Shown: positions 54,684 to 64,000 of the stretch, piece by piece
How the letters are laid out: each line of letters starts with the position of its first letter
How positions within the stretch are numbered: the first letter of the stretch is position 1
Assembly (NCBI RefSeq): GCF_009939005.1
Contig: NZ_JAACJS010000015.1
Span: forward strand, 1,180,325 to 1,244,324
DNA from: Sediminibacterium roseum
Lineage (GTDB): Bacteria > Bacteroidota > Bacteroidia > Chitinophagales > Chitinophagaceae
Reading direction: 5' to 3'
Length of the DNA stretch: 64,000 nucleotides
Translations under genes and position numbers: made by a program
Notes under the pieces: generated by a model
The model's input: only the letters and a program-made list of their open reading frames with translations
Told to the model about the DNA's origin: nothing
Databases searched by the model: none

Positions 54684-56825
54684 ATGGATCAACCCAAAAG
54701 ATATTTAATTACATCAGCACTCCCTTATGCCAACGGGCTCAAGCACATTGGCCACCTGGCCGGTGCATACCTGCCGGCGGATATTTACGTGCGTTACCTG
54801 AAAGCACAGAAACGGGATGTGGTGTATGTGTGCGGCAGCGATGAGCATGGCACGGCCATCCCGATACAGGCAACCAAAGAAGGAACAACCGCGCAGGCCA
54901 TCATCGATAAGTATCACCCGATCATGGAGCAGAACTTCAAGGACCTCGGGATCGGGTTCGACATTTACCACCGCACCAGCGACCCCCTGCACCACGAAAC
55001 GGCACGTGAATTCTTTACCGCGCTGAACAACAACGGCGACCTGGAGATCAAGGAAAGCGAACAGTATTTCGACGAGCAGGCCAACACGTTCCTTGCAGAC
55101 CGCTACATCAAAGGTACCTGCCCCAATTGCGGTTATGAAAACGCATACGGCGACCAGTGCGAGCGGTGCGGGAAAAGCCTGAGCCCGGATGAACTGATCA
55201 ATCCAGTAAGCACCCTGAGCGGTAATACACCGGTAAAAAAATTAACGAAGCACTGGTACCTTCCGCTCGACCGCCACGAAACGTTCCTGCGCAACTGGAT
55301 CCTGAAGGAACATGCGAACGACTGGCGCGCAACGGTTGTGGGGCAATGCAAAAGCTGGATCGATGGCGGGCTGCAGGCCAGGGCCGTTACCCGCGATCTC
55401 GACTGGGGTGTAAAGGTTCCCTTACCCGAAGCAGAAGGAAAAGTTCTGTATGTGTGGTTTGATGCACCCATCGGTTACATCAGCGCCACCAAGCAATGGG
55501 CACTGAACAACGAAAAAGACTGGCGCCCTTATTGGGAAGACAAAGACACGAAACTTGTTCATTTCATCGGCAAAGACAATATCGTTTTTCATTGCCTGAT
55601 CTTCCCGGTAATGCTGAAACTGCATGGAAATATCCTGCCAGACAATGTGCCGTCCAACGAATTCATGAACCTTGAGGGCGACAAGATGAGCACCAGCCGC
55701 AACTGGAAAATAGAGATGCAGGATTACATAGACGATTTTGTGAACAAAGAAAACGGCGGCACCCAGATGGCCGATGTGTTGCGCTATTATTTAACACTTA
55801 TTGCCCCCGAAACCAAAGACAGCGAATTTACCTGGCAAGGCTTCCAGGATGCAAACAACAGTGAGCTCGTGAGCATCTTTGGCAACTATGTAAACCGTTC
55901 GTTGGTGTTGATGCACAAGTTGTGCAAGGGAAAAGTTCCGCCGTTGCATGCAGAACTGCTGAATGATCTTGACAACAGCGTGATTGCAGAGATCGCGTCG
56001 GCAAAAGAAAAAATAGAATCACTGCTTGAACAATACAAGTTCCGAGATGCATTGTTCGAGGTGATCAACCTTGCGCGCACCGGTAACCAATACATGCAGA
56101 AAAAAGAACCATGGATCGTGGCCAAACAGGTTGGAGACAATGGCGAACCAACCAAAGATGCCCAGGACCTGATCGACAATACATTACACATCTGTTTGCA
56201 ACTGTGCGCAAACCTTGCGATCCTTGTTAATCCATTTCTCCCGTTCACAGCGCGCAAAATGTGCCACCTGATGAAAGTGGTCGACAAAATGCTTGAATGG
56301 GAAAATGCAGGCAAAATGAAATTGCTCAGCGTTGGCTATTCGCTGCGTGCACCTGAATTGCTGTTCAGGAAGATCGAAGACAGCGAGATCGCTTATCAAC
56401 TTGAAAAATTAAGATCGGCCGTGGTAAACCGCGATACTGCCGCCGCCGATGAAACCAAAAAGATGGAAGAAACGAAAGAAGAAAAGCCGAACGTTAAACC
56501 AGAGATCGTGTTTGATGATTTCGCAAAAATAGACCTGAAAGTAGGAAAGATCGTAAGCGCAGAAAAAGTTGAGAAAGCCGATAAGCTTCTCAAACTTGCC
56601 GTTGACCTCGGTTTCGAAACACGCACCATCGTTTCCGGAATTGCAATGCATTTTGCACCTGAAGACATCGTTGGAAAGCAGGTAACCGTTGTAACCAACC
56701 TCGCACCCAGGAAAATGCGCGGCATTGAAAGCAATGGAATGATCTTGATGGCAGAAGACAACAACGGGAAACTCCACTTTATAAACCCGGAGACCGATGT
56801 CAATCCAGGAGCGGGCGTGAGCTGA
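54684..56825 (+). CDS. metG: Methionyl-tRNA synthetase
   Basis: 713 residues, the long form. HIGH motif at residues 21-24 (GLKHIGHLAG), zinc-binding CPNCGYENAYGDQCERCGK, KMSTS loop (LEGDKMSTSRNW), anticodon-binding helical domain, a charged linker (MEETKEEKPNVKPE) and a C-terminal tRNA-binding OB domain (KIDLKVGKIVSAEKVEKADK, PRKMRGIESNGMIL). ATG 54684 is favoured because a promoter precedes it and MDQPKRYLITSALPYANG is the usual Bacteroidota start. It diverges from the S66 genes. Confidence 0.98.
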   Translation: MDQPKRYLITSALPYANGLKHIGHLAGAYLPADIYVRYLKAQKRDVVYVCGSDEHGTAIPIQATKEGTTAQAIIDKYHPIMEQNFKDLGIGFDIYHRTSDPLHHETAREFFTALNNNGDLEIKESEQYFDEQANTFLADRYIKGTCPNCGYENAYGDQCERCGKSLSPDELINPVSTLSGNTPVKKLTKHWYLPLDRHETFLRNWILKEHANDWRATVVGQCKSWIDGGLQARAVTRDLDWGVKVPLPEAEGKVLYVWFDAPIGYISATKQWALNNEKDWRPYWEDKDTKLVHFIGKDNIVFHCLIFPVMLKLHGNILPDNVPSNEFMNLEGDKMSTSRNWKIEMQDYIDDFVNKENGGTQMADVLRYYLTLIAPETKDSEFTWQGFQDANNSELVSIFGNYVNRSLVLMHKLCKGKVPPLHAELLNDLDNSVIAEIASAKEKIESLLEQYKFRDALFEVINLARTGNQYMQKKEPWIVAKQVGDNGEPTKDAQDLIDNTLHICLQLCANLAILVNPFLPFTARKMCHLMKVVDKMLEWENAGKMKLLSVGYSLRAPELLFRKIEDSEIAYQLEKLRSAVVNRDTAAADETKKMEETKEEKPNVKPEIVFDDFAKIDLKVGKIVSAEKVEKADKLLKLAVDLGFETRTIVSGIAMHFAPEDIVGKQVTVVTNLAPRKMRGIESNGMILMAEDNNGKLHFINPETDVNPGAGVS

Positions 56826-56831
56826 GTAAGA

Positions 56832-56890
56832 ACGAAGTCAGAAGTACAAAATTGATTTTTCGTGCTTCTGACTTCGTATCTCTTATTTTT
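56832..56890 (+). terminator. metG terminator
   Basis: ACGAAGTCAGAAGTAC (56832-56847) pairs with 56862-56877 (16 pairs, one G-T) and is followed by a run of T. Confidence 0.85.
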
Positions 56891-56901
56891 TTTCTTTCTA
56901 C

Positions 56902-57597
56902 TTAAACATCATACTTCGCGCATTCTTTCATTTCCTTCTCGGTATACGCGTAGCCGTATTGTTTCAATACATCATCCGGAACGCCGTTCCATTTGTTTGG
57001 GGTATTGCCCATGTACCCGATGTCTTTAACACCGATCTCTGATGTGTAGAAGCCGGTCATCACCAGGTCGCGCATCTTGTTGAAGAAAGAAATACCCTGC
57101 GCCATTTCGGGTTTTCTTACGCGGTTGGTTTTGGCGATCGCGTCTTTTACTTCGGGGTATGCGATCTGGTCCACCAGTTCGATCTGCTGTTTCTTATCGC
57201 AGTCCTTGAAGGGCTTGCCGTAATGGTTGAGGCAATACACGTCTATCCACCGCAGGCCGCCACGCAATGGTGTCTGGTGCGATGGAACATCTTTAACGAT
57301 GAACTCGATAAAGTCGTGCACCTTCGCATCCGATGCGCTGCCGCTTATCTCGTCTTTCGGGAGAATGATGTCTTCAAGCACCACGATGGTTGCCATTTCA
57401 TGTTCCGTAAAAAATTTATCGCCCGCCTGCAGTTTTTTCAGGTATGCTTTTTCTTCTTCCATCCTGTCTGCATCATCCAGCTTTGCATCGGCTGATGAAG
57501 CGATGGCTTTTTTATCTGTGTTCTTGCACGCCTCCACAAACACGCCTGATGCCGCTGTGCCTATGAGCAATGCTTTTATCGATTTTCTTCTGTCCAT
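56902..57597 (-). CDS. Gluconate 2-dehydrogenase subunit 3-type protein
   Basis: 231 residues. Tat-like leader MDRRKSIKALLIGTAASGVF ending in a lipobox-like VEAC, then the subunit 3 domain: EHEMATIVVLEDIILPKDE, RGGLRWIDVYCLNHYGKPF, FFNKMRDLVMTGFYTSEIGV and NGVPDDVLKQYGYAYTEKEM. It helps export and assembly of the GMC dehydrogenase encoded directly upstream, probably by carrying it through the Tat pathway. Gap between the two is 89 bases. Confidence 0.94.
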   Translation of the reverse strand: MDRRKSIKALLIGTAASGVFVEACKNTDKKAIASSADAKLDDADRMEEEKAYLKKLQAGDKFFTEHEMATIVVLEDIILPKDEISGSASDAKVHDFIEFIVKDVPSHQTPLRGGLRWIDVYCLNHYGKPFKDCDKKQQIELVDQIAYPEVKDAIAKTNRVRKPEMAQGISFFNKMRDLVMTGFYTSEIGVKDIGYMGNTPNKWNGVPDDVLKQYGYAYTEKEMKECAKYDV

Positions 57598-57686
57598 GAT
57601 CGTTGGTTAAATGATGATGAATGCGTTTTGCGTGAATCCTGAACCGTGCGTGCTTATTGCACTTTCACGATTGGCGATCCGCGGCT

Positions 57687-59435
57687 TTACAGGTTTTGTT
57701 TTTTTAATTGATCTACGATGTATTCCGATGCCCTCATCGATAAGGCCAGGATCGTCCACGTGATGTTCTTATCTGCCTGCGATGTGAACTGGCTTCCATC
57801 CACGCAAAACAATGTTTTGCAATCGTGCGCCTGGCTCCATTTGTTCAGGGCCGATGTTTTCCTGTCGGCGCCCATGCGTACCGTTCCTGCTTCGTGAATG
57901 ATGTTACCAGGGTTGTTCAAACCGTAATTGTTCTTCTCGTTGTCATCACCACCCCAGGTAATCACCGCGCCCATGTTGTGAAGGATCTCTTTGAACGTTT
58001 CCTTCATGTGCTTTGCCTGCTTGATCTCGTAGTCTGAATGGTTGGTATGGAAACGCAGCACGGGAATCCCGTACTTGTCTACCACATTCGGATCTATTTC
58101 GCAATAGTTGTTGATGTTGGGAACCGCTTCTCCCCTTCCTGCCATACCAATACCGGCTCCGTAGAAAAACCTTGCGTCTTCTTTCAGTCCCGCACCGTAA
58201 CCACCGGCTTCCTTGGTTTTTCCGTTCACCATGTATTTGCCGTTCTGGTTCTGTATGCCCATTCCGAAACCATAGGCAGGCTGGCCAAAACCACCCCAGT
58301 ATTCAATGTGGTAGCCGCGTGGGAAATCGAGTTTTTTGTTATCGAGCCACCATGGTGTGTATACGTGCATTCCGCCCACGCCGTCTTCGTTGTAGCGTTT
58401 GCGGCCAAAGAGCTGTGGAAGCACGCCGCCCACGGCTGCGCCGGTTGAATCGTGCAGGTATTTTCCAACTACATTGCTGTCGTTCGCCAACCCGTTCGGG
58501 TGGCGGGTTGATTTTGAATTGAGAAGCAAACGCGCTGTTTCGCAGGTGCTGGCCGCAAGAATAACAATGCGCCCGTTTACCTGGTACTCGAGGTTATCGC
58601 TTTTATCTACATAAGAGATCCCGGTTGCGAGCCCCTCTGCGTTGGTGATCACTTCGCGCGCCATGGCATTGGTGATCACATCCACGTTCCCCGTTGCTAC
58701 CGCCGGTCTTACCAGCGCAGACGACGAAGAGAAATCCGCGTACATCTTGCAACTGCGTCCGCACTGCGCGCAGAATACACACTCGCCCCTTTCTTTGTTG
58801 TTGGGAAGTTGTTTCGTGAGGATCGATAACCTCGATGGGATCACTGGTATGCCCAGTCCTGTTGCCGATTTCTTGATCATCAGCTCATGCAACCTCGGCT
58901 TTGGCGGTGGAAGAAAGTTTCCGTCGGGATCGTTCTCCAATCCTTCTTTGGAACCAAACACGCCCAGCATATCGTCTATTTTGTCGTAATAAGGTTTGAT
59001 GTCGTCGTAACTGATCGGCCAGTCATCGCCCAATCCATCAATGCTCCTGCGTTTGAAATCGCGCGGGCCAAAACGCAGCGAGATACGTCCCCAGTGATTG
59101 GTTCTCCCCCCGATCATACGTGCGCGCCACCAGTCCCACTTAGCACTCCCCTCCGCCATTGTATACGGTTCGCCATCAATTTCCCAGCCCCAGTAGCATC
59201 CGTCGAAATCGCCGAACGGCCTGAATTTGGTGCTGGCGCCGCGACGCGGGGAATCCCAAGGGTTTTTGAATTGAGAGGAATGTTTGGCCGGGTCGTAGTC
59301 GGCACCGGCTTCGATCAGGCAGACTTTCAATCCTGCCTTAGACAACACATAGGCGGCCATACCGCCACCGGCCCCGGAACCTACGATCACTGCATCGTAT
59401 TTCTTGGCCGTTTTTTTGATCTGGAGATCTCCCAT
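57687..59435 (-). CDS. GMC-type FAD dehydrogenase (gluconate 2-dehydrogenase-like)
   Basis: 582 residues. FAD-binding start DAVIVGSGAGGGMAAYVLSKAG, VCLIEAG, GGRTNHWGRISLRF, a cysteine-containing block (GECVFCAQCGRSCKMYA, perhaps metal or disulfide), VILAASTCETARLLL, and the GMC C-terminal domain with HEAGTVRMGAD and a closing DGSQFTSQADKN. It would oxidise a sugar or polyol in the periplasm and pass electrons to the membrane. ATG 59435 is taken as start; an upstream in-frame ATG at 59495 would add a hydrophobic leader. Export is more likely with subunit 3 by Tat. Confidence 0.93.
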   Translation of the reverse strand: MGDLQIKKTAKKYDAVIVGSGAGGGMAAYVLSKAGLKVCLIEAGADYDPAKHSSQFKNPWDSPRRGASTKFRPFGDFDGCYWGWEIDGEPYTMAEGSAKWDWWRARMIGGRTNHWGRISLRFGPRDFKRRSIDGLGDDWPISYDDIKPYYDKIDDMLGVFGSKEGLENDPDGNFLPPPKPRLHELMIKKSATGLGIPVIPSRLSILTKQLPNNKERGECVFCAQCGRSCKMYADFSSSSALVRPAVATGNVDVITNAMAREVITNAEGLATGISYVDKSDNLEYQVNGRIVILAASTCETARLLLNSKSTRHPNGLANDSNVVGKYLHDSTGAAVGGVLPQLFGRKRYNEDGVGGMHVYTPWWLDNKKLDFPRGYHIEYWGGFGQPAYGFGMGIQNQNGKYMVNGKTKEAGGYGAGLKEDARFFYGAGIGMAGRGEAVPNINNYCEIDPNVVDKYGIPVLRFHTNHSDYEIKQAKHMKETFKEILHNMGAVITWGGDDNEKNNYGLNNPGNIIHEAGTVRMGADRKTSALNKWSQAHDCKTLFCVDGSQFTSQADKNITWTILALSMRASEYIVDQLKKQNL

Positions 59436-59699
59436 AAAGCAATTGGTTTTTGTAAGAATTGAAGCAATGAATATAAGGTATTTCAGGAAGTTCAAAAAGG
59501 ATTTGATAATTTAGGAGCTTCAATCCACACGACCGATCCAATTTCTTAACAAACAGGTTGTTACATCTGCCACTCAATTCCATGCAACGCATGTTTTGTA
59601 TCGGGTGTCATATACCCTTCGGGATCATTTTTTAGGGTTGGTTTCGAATATTTATACATATCTTAATTTTATTGTTAACAACAGACAAACGACTGCTTC

Positions 59700-60440
59700 A
59701 TGAAGCTTTTTGGAAGATTGTATACCTGCATCCGGCTGACCGCTGTTCTTGTGCTGCCCGGTGCGGCCTTCAGCCAGGCGGCTGCCACAGACAGTGCGAT
59801 ACGCGCGGCCGGGCTTGCCAACGCCGTTAGCCAGTTCAGGGAACACATGGGCACCGCCCTGCCGCTTTATTCAGGGCCGAGGTATACGTATTATTATGCA
59901 CAGATGAAAGAGGGCCATCCTTTTTTCAGGAGCCCGATGCCCCATCGCGGGGAAGTGATGTTTGACAATATCTTTTATCCCAACCTGTACCTCAAATACG
60001 ATATGCTGATGAACAAGGTGGTGCTCACAGACAGCGCCCACCAGGTTAATACCACGCTGAACAACGATAAGATCGACTACTTCAACATCGATAAGGAAAC
60101 GTTTGTAAAGCTGTACAAGACAAAAAACAACGGTTTGCCCGAAACAGATTTTTACCAGGTATTGTTCGAAGGGAAAAACGTAACGCTTTACAAAAAGGAC
60201 CAACGGAAGATCAACGAAGACAGCGAGCACAAACGCTACATCTGGGCCGATGTTTCCTATTACCTGAAAAAAGGCGACACGTATTACCCGGTGGGCACAC
60301 AGGGAAAAGCGCTGAATGCGATGGACGACAAACGCGCACAACTGCGCAGTTACATACGCAGCCAGAACCTGAGCTTCAGGGAAGATGTTGAAGATGCCGT
60401 AAAGGCAACGGTTTCATACTATGATAGTTTACTAAAATAA
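59700..60440 (+). CDS. Secreted protein of unknown function, TonB-operon member
   Basis: 246 residues with a signal peptide (KLFGRLYTCIRLTAVLVLPG then AAFSQA). I do not recognise a named family. It has many Tyr and Lys; YYAQMKEGHPFF, EVMFDNIFYPNLYLKYDMLM and LTDSAHQVNTTL suggest a beta-rich fold, and the C-terminal region is helical. It lies 13 bases before an STN-type TonB receptor and is probably its operon partner. Confidence 0.82.
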   Translation: MKLFGRLYTCIRLTAVLVLPGAAFSQAAATDSAIRAAGLANAVSQFREHMGTALPLYSGPRYTYYYAQMKEGHPFFRSPMPHRGEVMFDNIFYPNLYLKYDMLMNKVVLTDSAHQVNTTLNNDKIDYFNIDKETFVKLYKTKNNGLPETDFYQVLFEGKNVTLYKKDQRKINEDSEHKRYIWADVSYYLKKGDTYYPVGTQGKALNAMDDKRAQLRSYIRSQNLSFREDVEDAVKATVSYYDSLLK

Positions 60441-60453
60441 TCCTGCTGAAAAA

Positions 60454-63258
60454 ATGCGCCACCAGAAAAAACTCATTATTGTATTGCTCGGCTTTTGTTT
60501 GCTGGGGTACAGTGCACATTCTTATGCGCAGGCCGATACGGCACAGGCGCGCATCACGGGAGAATTTGCAGAGGTTCCTTTTCACCAGTTTGTAAAACAG
60601 GTAGAACAGACCAAAGGGTACCGTTTTTATTATTCCAAAACAGATGTTGACAGCATTCTTGTTTCGATAAGTGCGAAAGACGAACCGATCGGCGCCGTGC
60701 TCGAAAAGGTGCTGCGGGGAACGGGGTTGGTTTATTCCATTGACCAGGACAAACATATTTTTGTGAGCCGCGGCACACCCATTGCAACAGATCTTGCGGA
60801 GGATCTTTTTGACGACGCTCCAAGGAAACCACAGCGAAAAGAGACAAGAACCACCACAGCTTCGCGCGGTACCAATGCTTCTGCAGACACAGCCGATGCC
60901 ACCAGCGCCACACTTGAGAATAAGTTATACGTGATTGGCGATAAACCGAGGGGCGAGCTTGTGCCCGGCAAAGCAACGCTTGCGGGCTACCTGCACGACA
61001 TCAAAACAGGCGAGCCGCTGATCGGCGCATCTGTTGTGGTGGAAGGAACAAAAACAGGGGTGGTAACGGACCAGTTCGGTTATTATTCCATCACTGTTCC
61101 AAAGGGAAGGAACATACTCAACATCCAGAGCATGGGCATACGCGACACGCGCAGGATGGTAATGGTATACAGCGATGGAAGAATGAACATAGACCTGCAG
61201 CCGCAGGTGATATCGCTTAAGAACGTAACGGTTTCATCCGAAAGAACGAGCCTGATCAGGGGGATGCAGATGGGCGTGCAGCGTGTAGACATCAAGCAGA
61301 TCAAACAGGTTCCGGTGGTGTTTGGCGAGGCGGATGTGCTGCGGGTGGTGATGACCTTACCCGGTGTAAAAACAGTAGGCGAAGCCAGCACCGGGCTGAA
61401 TGTGCGCGGTGGTTCTGCAGATCAAAACCTCATCCTGTTCAACGACGCCACGATCTTTAACCCATCGCACTTTTTCGGATTGTTCTCCGCATTCAACCCT
61501 GAAGTGGTAAAAGACATCCAGCTTTACAAAAGCGGGATCCCCGCCAAATACGGCGGACGCCTTTCCTCGGTGCTGGAAGTGAACAGCCGCGAGGGGAATA
61601 AAAAGAATGTTACCGGTTCCGCAGGTATCGGTCTGCTCACGAGCAGGATCAATGTAGAAGGGCCGCTGGCGAAAGACAGGAGCTCATTCATTTTTGGCGC
61701 AAGGGCAACCTATGCAAACTGGCTGCTCAACCTGCTGCCGGCAGAATATAAAAACTCGCGCGCGGCATTCAACGATTTCAACCTGAACATCACGCATGAG
61801 ATCAACAAAAAAAACAATTTGTATTTCACTGCCTACATGAGCAACGACCGGTTTAACCTGAACAACGATACCAGCTACCACTACGGAAACAAAAACATTT
61901 CGCTGAAGTGGAAACACGTATTCAACAACAAATGGAACATGATACTGGCAGGCGGTTTTGACAGGTACGATTATTCGATCGAGAGCCAGAAAAACCCGGT
62001 TACGGCATACAAGATGCAGTTCGACATCAACCAGTATTATTTCAAGGCGCATGCGAACTGGTATGTGAACTCGAAACATACCGTAGAGTTTGGATTGAAC
62101 AACATCCTGTACAAACTGCACCCGGGCAAATATTCGCCGCTTGGCGAAAAATCGCTGGTGCGCCTCGATGAGCTCGAAACCGAGCAGGCGCTTGAAAGCG
62201 CATTGTACCTGAGCGACAAAGTAACCATCAGCCCGGTGTTCTCTGTAGAAGGTGCATTGCGTTATGTGTTCTTCAATTACCTGGGCGCACATACGGTAAA
62301 CAATTATCCCGCGGGCATTCCCAAAACGGAAAACAATTTGCTGGGGTCAACAAAGTACAACAACGGCGCGTTTATCAAAACGTATACGGCGCCCGAGATC
62401 CGCGCCACCGCCAGGTATGTGTTGAATGAAACGATGTCATTGAAAGCAGGCTACAACAGGCAAACGCAGTTCATACACTCCCTCTCAAATACCGCCGCCA
62501 TGGCGCCTACGGATATCTGGAAGCTGAGTGACCCGAACATCAAACCACAAACGGGCGACCAGTTCTCGCTTGGCCTTTACAAGAATTTTGCGGCAAACAC
62601 CATCGAAACATCACTGGAAGTTTATTACAAGCGCATCAAGGATTTCCTCGATTACAAAAGCGGCGCAACACTCGTGTTGAACCATCACATAGAAACAGAT
62701 GTGGTAAGCACAAAGGGACGCGCATGGGGCGTGGAGCTGCTGGTGAAAAAGGCAACGGGTAAAGTAAACGGCTGGATCAGTTATACCTATTCGAGAACAC
62801 AACTGCAGATGAACGACAGCACACAGGGTTCGCTCATCAACAAGGGAAATTATTATGCGGCCAACTACGACAAGCCGCACGATTTCACTTTTGTTGGCAA
62901 CCTGCGTGTATCGCACAGGTTCAGCCTTTCGCTGAATGCAACCTACAGCACCGGCCGCCCGATCACATTGCCGATCGGCAGGTTTTACCTGGCAGGCGCA
63001 CCGCGCACATTGTATTCAGACAGGAACGCATACCGCATCCCTGATTATTTCCGCATGGATTTCTCCATGAATATTGAGGGCAATCACAAGGTGCACCAAC
63101 TGTTCCATAATTCATTTACGATAGGTGTGTACAATTTAACAGGCAGAAAAAATCCTTACTCGGTTTATTATACAACAGAGAACGGGGCAATCAATGCTTA
63201 TAAGTTGTCCATCTTCGGGTCGATCATTCCATACATCAATTACAACATCCGGTTTTAA
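60454..63258 (+). CDS. TonB-dependent receptor with STN, carboxypeptidase-regulatory and plug domains
   Basis: 934 residues. Signal peptide (to about 26), STN domain (about 32-106; VPFHQFVKQVEQTKGYRFYY), a Thr/Ala-rich linker (about 110-160), regulatory-like domain (about 172-260; GYLHDIKTGEPLIGASVVVE), plug (DVLRVVMTLPGVKTVGEAST, LNVRGGSADQNLILFNDATI) and a barrel ending in aromatic Phe (YINYNIRF). The STN domain usually senses and signals to an anti-sigma factor; none lies nearby. It works with the DUF4249 lipoprotein encoded 17 bases downstream. Confidence 0.95.
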   Translation: MRHQKKLIIVLLGFCLLGYSAHSYAQADTAQARITGEFAEVPFHQFVKQVEQTKGYRFYYSKTDVDSILVSISAKDEPIGAVLEKVLRGTGLVYSIDQDKHIFVSRGTPIATDLAEDLFDDAPRKPQRKETRTTTASRGTNASADTADATSATLENKLYVIGDKPRGELVPGKATLAGYLHDIKTGEPLIGASVVVEGTKTGVVTDQFGYYSITVPKGRNILNIQSMGIRDTRRMVMVYSDGRMNIDLQPQVISLKNVTVSSERTSLIRGMQMGVQRVDIKQIKQVPVVFGEADVLRVVMTLPGVKTVGEASTGLNVRGGSADQNLILFNDATIFNPSHFFGLFSAFNPEVVKDIQLYKSGIPAKYGGRLSSVLEVNSREGNKKNVTGSAGIGLLTSRINVEGPLAKDRSSFIFGARATYANWLLNLLPAEYKNSRAAFNDFNLNITHEINKKNNLYFTAYMSNDRFNLNNDTSYHYGNKNISLKWKHVFNNKWNMILAGGFDRYDYSIESQKNPVTAYKMQFDINQYYFKAHANWYVNSKHTVEFGLNNILYKLHPGKYSPLGEKSLVRLDELETEQALESALYLSDKVTISPVFSVEGALRYVFFNYLGAHTVNNYPAGIPKTENNLLGSTKYNNGAFIKTYTAPEIRATARYVLNETMSLKAGYNRQTQFIHSLSNTAAMAPTDIWKLSDPNIKPQTGDQFSLGLYKNFAANTIETSLEVYYKRIKDFLDYKSGATLVLNHHIETDVVSTKGRAWGVELLVKKATGKVNGWISYTYSRTQLQMNDSTQGSLINKGNYYAANYDKPHDFTFVGNLRVSHRFSLSLNATYSTGRPITLPIGRFYLAGAPRTLYSDRNAYRIPDYFRMDFSMNIEGNHKVHQLFHNSFTIGVYNLTGRKNPYSVYYTTENGAINAYKLSIFGSIIPYINYNIRF

Positions 63259-63275
63259 GCCTAAAAACGATTCGT

Positions 63276-64000
63276 GTGAAAAAGATTTTTATTTTGTTAC
63301 TGACAGTGATGGCAGCAGCGGGCTGCAGGGAAAAGTATGTTCCTAATATCAATGAGCCGCTCACCGGTTACCTTGTGGTGGATGGATACATCAACAGCGG
63401 CGCCGGTGGTACAACCATAACGTTGACGCGCACCAGCAAATTGTCCAGCACCGCCATCGTGAAAGAATCAAAAGCGATTGTACGCGTTGAAGCGAAATCC
63501 GGCGTGGCTGCCACAGTGCTTGCAGAAGCGGGCACAACAGGCGTGTATTCCGGTTTCCCGGTGATCAATGCAAACGACCAATACAGGCTGTATATAAAAA
63601 CGTCGGCAGGAAAAGAATATGTGTCAGACTATTCCGTTGTTCGCAGAACGCCCGCCATCGACAGTATTTCTTGGAAACAGGATGACGATGGTGTACGCCT
63701 CTACGGCAATACACACAACCCGCAGGAGCCTGTTGGTTACTACAAATGGAAATACGAAGAAACCTGGGAGATCCATTCGCCTTATACAACGCGTTTGAAA
63801 ACGGTGAACAATTTGCAGGGTGCACCCGATCATTTTGATTACCGCAACGCAGCACAACAGGATGACCTTTCCCTTTTTTATTGCTGGAAAAGCGACACGC
63901 TGAAAAGGATCTTGGTGGCCTCATCAGAAAAACTGAGCCAGAATGTGATTTCGATGTCGCCGCTGCAGTTCATCGAAAACAATTCATGGAAGCTGGATGT
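63276..64000 (+). CDS. DUF4249 lipoprotein, 3'-truncated by window
   Basis: 241 residues are visible. GTG 63276 is the start; the signal KKIFILLLTVMAAAGC has a lipobox with Cys17. The following NINEPLTGYLVVDGYI and ITLTRTSKL are typical of DUF4249, surface or periplasmic lipoproteins that accompany STN/TonB receptors in Bacteroidota. The frame is open to the last base of the window. It belongs to the same operon as the two genes before it. Confidence 0.9.
   Translation, partial: MKKIFILLLTVMAAAGCREKYVPNINEPLTGYLVVDGYINSGAGGTTITLTRTSKLSSTAIVKESKAIVRVEAKSGVAATVLAEAGTTGVYSGFPVINANDQYRLYIKTSAGKEYVSDYSVVRRTPAIDSISWKQDDDGVRLYGNTHNPQEPVGYYKWKYEETWEIHSPYTTRLKTVNNLQGAPDHFDYRNAAQQDDLSLFYCWKSDTLKRILVASSEKLSQNVISMSPLQFIENNSWKLD

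Overview
The window is a chromosomal segment of a Bacteroidota bacterium, most likely a member of the Chitinophagaceae (inference from gene content; no 16S rRNA gene is present). Indicators are a SusC/SusD pair, two secreted proteins with gliding-motility (CHU_C) type IX sorting tails, an OmpA/TPR/PD40 protein resembling PorE, families largely confined to the phylum (DUF3467, DUF4293, DUF6427, DUF4249), a fused-type 2-oxoacid dehydrogenase E1, and Bacteroidota -7 promoter boxes (TAnnTTTG) upstream of many genes with little or no Shine-Dalgarno sequence. The window is densely coded and mostly housekeeping. I see no transposase, phage, CRISPR or rRNA.

Layout. 1-2.1 kb: 3' end of an E1 alpha/beta gene, tRNA-Met, a small secreted protein, then a broken second copy of the tRNA 3' half. 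2.2-6.2 kb: lipoprotein, GNAT acetyltransferase, rplY and prs, radC, a DUF3467 protein; two palindromic intergenic elements built from 7-bp units lie here. 6.3-11.1 kb: SusD and SusC. 11.5-22.8 kb: folD, queE, the PorE-like OmpA protein, a barrel protein, dprA, an MFS transporter, guaB, a DUF4105 membrane protein and an alpha/beta hydrolase. 22.8-28.4 kb: two paralogous PKD-type T9SS cargo proteins. 28.5-34 kb: SDR, DinB-like protein, nitronate monooxygenase-like flavoprotein, a 73-aa antitoxin-like protein, sugar nucleotidyltransferase, glyA, DUF4293. 34.1-43.8 kb: uvrA, an ECF sigma factor, a DsbD system split over two genes, purQ, and two proteins of unknown function. 43.9-48 kb: kup, a rhodanese and two tandem alpha/beta hydrolases. 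47.9-51.4 kb: divergent oxyR/katG with an OxyR-type box and a perfect 28-bp inverted repeat between them. 51.4-56.8 kb: D-threonine aldolase-like enzyme, two LD-carboxypeptidases, metG. 56.9-59.4 kb: GMC dehydrogenase with its small subunit. 59.7-64 kb: an operon of an unknown secreted protein, an STN-type TonB receptor and a DUF4249 lipoprotein that runs off the window.

Genes that work together: SusC/SusD nutrient import; the TonB receptor/DUF4249 pair; oxyR/katG peroxide defence; the stand-alone nDsbD-like protein with DsbD for thiol transfer across the membrane; GMC and subunit 3 as an exported dehydrogenase; folD and glyA in one-carbon metabolism; prs, guaB and purQ in nucleotide synthesis. 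The observations most worth following are the oxyR/katG intergenic region, the heptad-repeat palindromes, the duplicated tRNA-Met 3' end, and the DsbD whose N-terminal domain has lost its cysteine pair next to a separate protein that keeps one.
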